NCBI RefSeq assembly: GCF_018130765.1
Contig: NZ_JAFCJZ010000003.1
Location: 124,001-188,000 of the forward strand
Origin: Bradyrhizobium iriomotense
GTDB lineage: Bacteria > Pseudomonadota > Alphaproteobacteria > Rhizobiales > Xanthobacteraceae
Direction: 5' to 3'
DNA length: 64,000 nt
The translations under genes were made by a program, and so were the position numbers. Under the pieces are notes generated by a model. The model saw only the letters and a program-made list of their open reading frames with translations, was not told the origin of the DNA and searched no databases. Below, piece after piece: positions 60,000 to 64,000 of this stretch. Every line of letters begins with the position of its first letter. Position 1 is the first letter of the stretch.

Positions 60000-60908
60000 A
60001 TGCGATGGTTTATGGGATTGGTCGTCTTGCTCACTCTCGCGCAGCCCGTCGGCGCTGCCGAGCAGGAGCTCGAACTGTCCATCAACGGCCGCACGACGCT
60101 TGCGACGCTGCGCACGCCGACCTCGATGGCGTCAGACACGCCGTTCGTCGTGATGACGCACGGCACGCTCGCTCACAAGGACATGGAGATCATTCAGGGC
60201 GTCGCGAAAGCGCTTGAGCAGCGCGGCATCGCCTCGCTCGCGCATACGCTGTCGCTCGGGCTCGATCGCCGCAAAGGCATGTATGACTGCGCCATGCGGC
60301 ACGATTACGTCGCCGAGGACGCGGTTGCGGAGATCGGCGCCTGGGTCGCGAAGGCGAAGAGCATGTCCCGGTTCGTCTTCACGCTCGGTCATTCGCGCGG
60401 CGGCAATCAGGTCGCGCGCTATCTGGCGGCGAACGAAACACCTCCCGTCGCGGGCGCGGTGCTGTTGGCACCGACGACCGCGGGAGCCGAAGCGGGCTTG
60501 CGCGCTTCCTATGTCCAGACCTATGGCAAGCCGCTCGAGCCGCTTCTGGAGAAGGCGACGAAGGCTGTCGCCGCGGGACGCGGTGGAGAATGGATGGATG
60601 CGCCGGGCTTCATCTACTGCCGCAACGCCGTGGTCACCGCGCGGGCCTTTTCATCCTTCTATGCTGCCGATGCCGCCCAGGACACCGCGGCGCTCGTGGC
60701 GCGCATGAAGCTGCCGGTGCTGGTGTTCGCCGCAACCAAGGATACCGTAGTGCCCGATGTGGCGGCGTCCTTTGGACCATTGGCCGTTTCGGGCGGCGGC
60801 GGCAGGGTGCAACTCGACAAGATCGAGGACGCCGATCATTTCTTCCGCGACCTGTTCGCGGAAGACGTGGCGGACCGGATCGCCGAATTCATCAAGCAGG
60901 CACGATAG
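60000..60908 (+). CDS. Exported alpha/beta hydrolase
   Basis: 302 aa. Signal peptide (GLVVLLTLAQPVGA). VVMTHGTLAHK (oxyanion His-Gly), LGHSRGGNQVARYL (nucleophile Ser), ATKDTVVPD and EDADHFFRDLF complete the triad. It is sandwiched between two DsrE-like genes with 14 and 8 base spacers, so it belongs to the same unit. A thioesterase or lipase-like job in sulfur handling is inference. Confidence 0.8.
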   Translation: MRWFMGLVVLLTLAQPVGAAEQELELSINGRTTLATLRTPTSMASDTPFVVMTHGTLAHKDMEIIQGVAKALEQRGIASLAHTLSLGLDRRKGMYDCAMRHDYVAEDAVAEIGAWVAKAKSMSRFVFTLGHSRGGNQVARYLAANETPPVAGAVLLAPTTAGAEAGLRASYVQTYGKPLEPLLEKATKAVAAGRGGEWMDAPGFIYCRNAVVTARAFSSFYAADAAQDTAALVARMKLPVLVFAATKDTVVPDVAASFGPLAVSGGGGRVQLDKIEDADHFFRDLFAEDVADRIAEFIKQAR

Positions 60909-60916
60909 GAGGGACC

Positions 60917-61360
60917 ATGCTGCGTCGATCCATGCTTCGCGCGAGCCTTGCCGGACTATTTGGCACTCTTGCCGTGCGCGAGGCGGCCGCGGCGACGGAA
61001 GCACCGACACGACAGCGCGTCGTCTATCATCTCGCCGATGTCGACCGCGTCGTCTTCGTGCTGGGCAATCTCCAGAACCACGTCGATGGCGTCGGCGGGC
61101 CCGGCAAGGCCGATATCAGGCTGGTCGTGCATGGGCCGGCGTTGCGCGCCTTCCACGCGCTGGCCGCGGAGGACCATACCGTTGCGATGATGAAGAAGCT
61201 CACCGATGCCGGCGTCGGATTTGATGCCTGCGCCAACACGATGAAGGCGCAGGGCGTCAAGCTCGACGACCTCACGCCCGGCTTCGTGGTAGCCGAGAAG
61301 GGCGGCGTGGTGCGGCTCGCCGAGCTGCAGCAGCAGGGATATGCCTATCTGCGCCCCTGA
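60917..61360 (+). CDS. Exported DsrE-like protein, second copy
   Basis: 147 aa from ATG 60917, GGAGGGACC upstream. RRSMLRASLAGLFGTLAVRE is a twin-arginine-like signal. VVYHLADVDRVVFVLGNLQNH and GFDACANTMKAQGV match the DsrE fold with a Cys in CANTM, equivalent to the Cys of the other copy (CGNTL). It is related to 59521-59985 but diverged. It ends the sox run; yeeE 2 follows after 107 bases. Confidence 0.8.
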   Translation: MLRRSMLRASLAGLFGTLAVREAAAATEAPTRQRVVYHLADVDRVVFVLGNLQNHVDGVGGPGKADIRLVVHGPALRAFHALAAEDHTVAMMKKLTDAGVGFDACANTMKAQGVKLDDLTPGFVVAEKGGVVRLAELQQQGYAYLRP

Positions 61361-61467
61361 CCGGGCGCGGCCATCGCCTGCAATTCTCCGGGCCTTGATT
61401 TGGCTCATTTGGCGAGGCCGCGCCGCGCGGTAATCTGGCAGATCTCGAAGGGAACACTGAGGCGGCC

Positions 61468-62616
61468 GTGCTGACGCCACTCATCGATCTCCTGGGTGAA
61501 GACCGGCTGTCATGGCTTGGCGGCCTCCTGGTCGGCGGCCTGTTCGGATTCTTCGCTCAGCGCAGCCGCTTCTGCCTGCGCGCCGCGGCGGTCGAATTCT
61601 CGCGTGGTGAGGGCGGGCCTCGCCTGGCGGTCTGGCTCCTGACCTTCGCCGCGGCGCTGGTGGGGACGCAAAGCTTCGTCGCGCTCGGTCTGCTCGACGT
61701 CTCTGAGGCGCGGCAGCTCGCGCAGCAGGGCAGCATCTCCGGTGCGCTGGTCGGCGGCGTGATGTTCGGCTGCGGCATGATTTTGGCGCGTGGCTGCGCT
61801 AGCCGGCTGCTGGTGCTCTCGGCCAATGGCAATCTCAGAGCACTGCTGTCGGGCCTGGTGTTCGCGGTGACGGCGCAGGCCTCCTATCGCGGCCTGCTGT
61901 CGCCCGCGCGCGAGTGGGTGACCAATCTGTGGCTGGTCGACGGCGGGCCGTCGCGCGACATCATGGCGGTGTTCGGCGGCGGTACGCCCGAAAAGCTCGC
62001 TTTCGGCGGATTGTGGCTGATCGCGGGGCTCGCCTTCGCCTTTCGAAGCCAATTGCCGCGGCGGTTGATCCTGTCCGCGCTGGCAACGGGCGTGGCCGTC
62101 ATCGCCGGCTGGCTTGTTACCTATCAGCTCTCGCAGGCTTCCTTCGCGCCGGTGGCGCTGAAGAGCCTCACCTTCAGCGGGCCGTCAGCCGAGGCGCTGA
62201 TGCTGGTGCTCAACAGCTCGCAGCTCCGACTCGGCTTCGACCTCGGCATCATCCCCGGCGTGTTCCTTGGTTCGTTCATTGCCGCGGCGGCTGCGGGCGA
62301 ACTGAAGCTCGAGGGATTTTCGGACGGGCTCGGCATGCGGCGCTATCTGCTCGGCGCTGTGCTGATGGGATTCGGCGCGATGCTAGCCGGTGGATGTGCA
62401 GTTGGCGCCGGCGTGACCGGGGCCTCGGTGTTTGCGCTCACCGCCTGGCTCGTGCTGGGCGGCATGTGGCTGGGGGCGGGGTTCACAGACCTGTTCGTCG
62501 ACCGCGGCGGCATGCCGCAATCGCAACGGGCGGAGAGGCACCATACCGTTCCGGAATCGGAACCGAAGTACAGCCGATCACCCACGAGGAGCGGAGCAGA
62601 TTTGGGAACGGTATAG
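61468..62616 (+). CDS. YeeE/YedE-family transporter, second copy
   Basis: 382 aa from GTG 61468. RSRFCLRAAAVEFSRG, GVMFGCGMILARGCASRLLVL and GAVLMGFGAMLAGGCAVGAGV contain the three Cys positions typical of YeeE proteins that pass thiosulfate or thiol-bound sulfur. It is longer than copy 1 and has a C-terminal hydrophilic tail of about 30 residues. It is in line with the sox operon and probably moves a sulfur product or substrate. Confidence 0.82.
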   Translation: MLTPLIDLLGEDRLSWLGGLLVGGLFGFFAQRSRFCLRAAAVEFSRGEGGPRLAVWLLTFAAALVGTQSFVALGLLDVSEARQLAQQGSISGALVGGVMFGCGMILARGCASRLLVLSANGNLRALLSGLVFAVTAQASYRGLLSPAREWVTNLWLVDGGPSRDIMAVFGGGTPEKLAFGGLWLIAGLAFAFRSQLPRRLILSALATGVAVIAGWLVTYQLSQASFAPVALKSLTFSGPSAEALMLVLNSSQLRLGFDLGIIPGVFLGSFIAAAAAGELKLEGFSDGLGMRRYLLGAVLMGFGAMLAGGCAVGAGVTGASVFALTAWLVLGGMWLGAGFTDLFVDRGGMPQSQRAERHHTVPESEPKYSRSPTRSGADLGTV

Positions 62617-63183
62617 TAGGGAAACCCGCCCGGCGCGACAAAGCGCCATGCCTCCTGGAATTCAACGACGGCTGAAATCTTCACGCTCGATCGCGTGAGC
62701 CCGAGATCTGCCAGCGTCATCAAGGATGTGACCGAGATCTTCCGCCGCTCCGCCCAGCGCGGATCGATAATCGATCACGGCAAAGGCCGAAGCGATGTCG
62801 AGCCCATGCTGCCGCAGCGCTTCCATCAACTTTAGCGATCTGCGGCAAATCAACTCAGGATATTTCCTAAGTGATATTGCAATCGAGTGCGCCCTTGTGG
62901 TGTCTGCTTCATCTCAGTTTCGTCAATCCAAAGGACATGCATAAGGGGCAGGGGCAGTGAAACGTTCGACTTCGGGCGAGTCGTACGCACGTAATGTGTT
63001 GTCACATGAAGACGAGTTGAGGTCATCATCGGCGGCGCGGGGCGTTTCGGTGAGGTTTGCGAGCATTGTCTCCTGGCTACTCCGAGGAGGGGGCGGGGCG
63101 CCGCGTAGTCTAATCCTCAGCATCGCGAATGCGTAGCTTCTCCAAATGTACCAGGTTGTGGATTTGATGGAGCGGCCAATCCT
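62617..63183. other. Gap with short repeat copy, no clear gene
   Basis: 567 bases. An open frame on the minus strand at 62662-62853 (LMEALRQHGLDIASAFAVID-like) could be a remnant, but it has no supportable start and no family I know. One copy of a direct repeat is at 62831-62864. Confidence 0.5.
62831..62864 (+). repeat. Imperfect direct repeat, left copy
   Basis: TTTAGCGATCTGCGGCAAATCAACTCAGGATATT (written in two parts: TTTAGCGATCTGCGGC and AAATCAACTCAGGATATT). Matches 63744-63777 with four substitutions in 34 bases and flanks the membrane-protein gene on its left. Confidence 0.7.
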
Positions 63184-63705
63184 ATGATGCTGATCGGGTT
63201 TGTCTCCACTAACGCCAAAGACGTCGCCATCAGGTTCGTGACGGTCTTCGTCATAAGTCTCCTGCTAGCGCTGTTACTCAATTGGCTCGCGCCGTATCGG
63301 ATTGACGCGACGCAGGGGTTTGTCCGAGGCGCGGCGGGGGCAATTGCCGCTGGGCGTTATGAGGCGGCGTTCGTTTTCGGCTTTATGTTGGGCTATACTT
63401 TCGTGGTCGCTCCGTTTTTTTTCGGCGCTACGCGAAGGATGTGGAGCGCAATTGATGCGGGTCGGTACGATCAGTCGCGCATAAAGGTCTCGCCCATTTA
63501 CCTGACCGTCCTTGTAACGGCCGTCGTGAGCTATTCGCTCTACTTGGCCGGCGTGTGGGTCAGGCAGACGATTCTCCAGGATTCGATGTTTGGTTATCTC
63601 TTCGCGTATCAGGTCTACACCTCGATCTTCCTTCTCTCTGTCTGTGACCTCGCCATTGCGCTGAATCTTCGGTTGCGTGCCGGAGCGAGGCGTGCAGTGA
63701 AATGA
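63184..63705 (+). CDS. Orphan four-TM membrane protein
   Basis: 173 aa (ATG 63184; ATG 63187 is possible). Four hydrophobic segments: RFVTVFVISLLLALLLNWLA, FVFGFMLGYTFVVAPFFFG, LTVLVTAVVSYSLYLAGV and YQVYTSIFLLSVCDLAIAL. Between segments 1 and 2 lies a soluble loop. No family is recognised and no ribosome site is strong. It is bracketed by the imperfect direct repeat at 62831 and 63744, which suggests the segment arrived or was duplicated as a unit. Confidence 0.55.
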   Translation: MMLIGFVSTNAKDVAIRFVTVFVISLLLALLLNWLAPYRIDATQGFVRGAAGAIAAGRYEAAFVFGFMLGYTFVVAPFFFGATRRMWSAIDAGRYDQSRIKVSPIYLTVLVTAVVSYSLYLAGVWVRQTILQDSMFGYLFAYQVYTSIFLLSVCDLAIALNLRLRAGARRAVK

Positions 63706-64000
63706 CTCTCGGCGCGAGTTCGCTCCCGTCGACTTTCAGAAATTTTAGCGATGTGCGACAATTCAACTCAGGATTTTGATAGACGTAAATTACTACTCAT
63801 CTTTCGCTCGTGGTAGCTCTATTCAACATCAGCGCGCTGCGAATTGGAATGAACGACGAAATTTGTGCGGCCAACGTGAGCGCCTCTATAGGCGCAGTTT
63901 TCGTCGTCTTCCGCTTCTTGCTCGGCCTCGTGCGAGGAGGCGGAAGTGCAAATTTGACTCGCCGGCCGCGGCTATTTTCTTTTCATCGCTTTGTTGAATG
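63706..64000. other. Window end, no clear gene
   Basis: 295 bases. It contains the second repeat copy (63744-63777). No motif or conserved frame is seen beyond it. Confidence 0.5.
63744..63777 (+). repeat. Imperfect direct repeat, right copy
   Basis: TTTAGCGATGTGCGAC then AATTCAACTCAGGATTTT, second copy of 62831-62864, same orientation, 913 bases apart. Confidence 0.7.

Noticed and set aside
1..64000. CRISPR arrays, tRNA and rRNA genes
   Set aside because: No regularly spaced repeats and no tRNA/rRNA-like sequence were seen on either strand while reading, though a covariance search was not possible.

Overview
The window looks like a chromosomal segment of an alphaproteobacterium of the Bradyrhizobium type. 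The case rests on high GC with strong third-position bias, the style of the dispersed repeats (a RIME-like palindrome and a Bradyrhizobiaceae-style intergenic repeat), a CysNC-type sulfate-activation gene at the left edge, and a Paracoccus/Bradyrhizobium-like sox layout. The genus is an inference from gene content; no rRNA or tRNA gene is present to confirm it.

Block 1 (1-21.9 kb) is a surface-polysaccharide locus. At each end sits a convergently read pair of an MBOAT O-acyltransferase and an SGNH/GDSL-like partner, the usual two-protein unit for glycan O-acetylation. Between them are a DUF5989 mini-protein, two methyltransferases, several NDP-sugar epimerases/dehydratases, a split transketolase, a NUDIX hydrolase, a B12-binding radical SAM enzyme, an aldo/keto reductase and a Wzm/Wzt-type ABC exporter. 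The SGNH proteins at 3193-4995 and 19642-21849 share a repeat of about 44-46 residues not seen elsewhere in the window.

Block 2 (22-37.4 kb) is an accessory region of small-molecule hydrolases. On the minus strand are a large winged-helix/NTPase/TPR regulator, an isochorismatase-fold hydrolase and an MFS exporter with a C-terminal ABM-like domain. On the plus strand, after an AraC regulator abutting a truncated alpha/beta hydrolase, comes a tight seven-gene run: isochorismatase-fold hydrolase, XapX, YtcJ-like amidohydrolase with a Cys/His-rich tail, DoxX, VOC protein, AlgE-type porin and YoaK.

Block 3 (38.2-48.5 kb) is a complete dihydroxyacetone/polyol module. It has a binding protein, two permeases, a tiny membrane protein and two ATPases, followed by DhaL, DhaM, HPr, a full-length enzyme I, an HTH regulator and DhaK. 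The ABC part brings the substrate in, and the private PTS chain (EI -> HPr -> DhaM -> DhaL-ADP -> DhaK) would phosphorylate it. A perfect 10-bp dyad lies upstream of the first gene. Decayed repeat copies flank the block.

Block 4 (49.5-62.6 kb) is a thiosulfate-oxidising Sox island. It contains two YeeE-type transporters at its ends, a SqrR/SoxR-type ArsR repressor, SoxS, SoxV/CcdA, SoxW, SoxXYZABCD and a DsrE-hydrolase-DsrE tail. Three AT-rich promoter gaps share the motif ATATCATNAT, a candidate operator set for the repressor. The right end (62.6-64 kb) holds one orphan membrane protein flanked by a short imperfect direct repeat.
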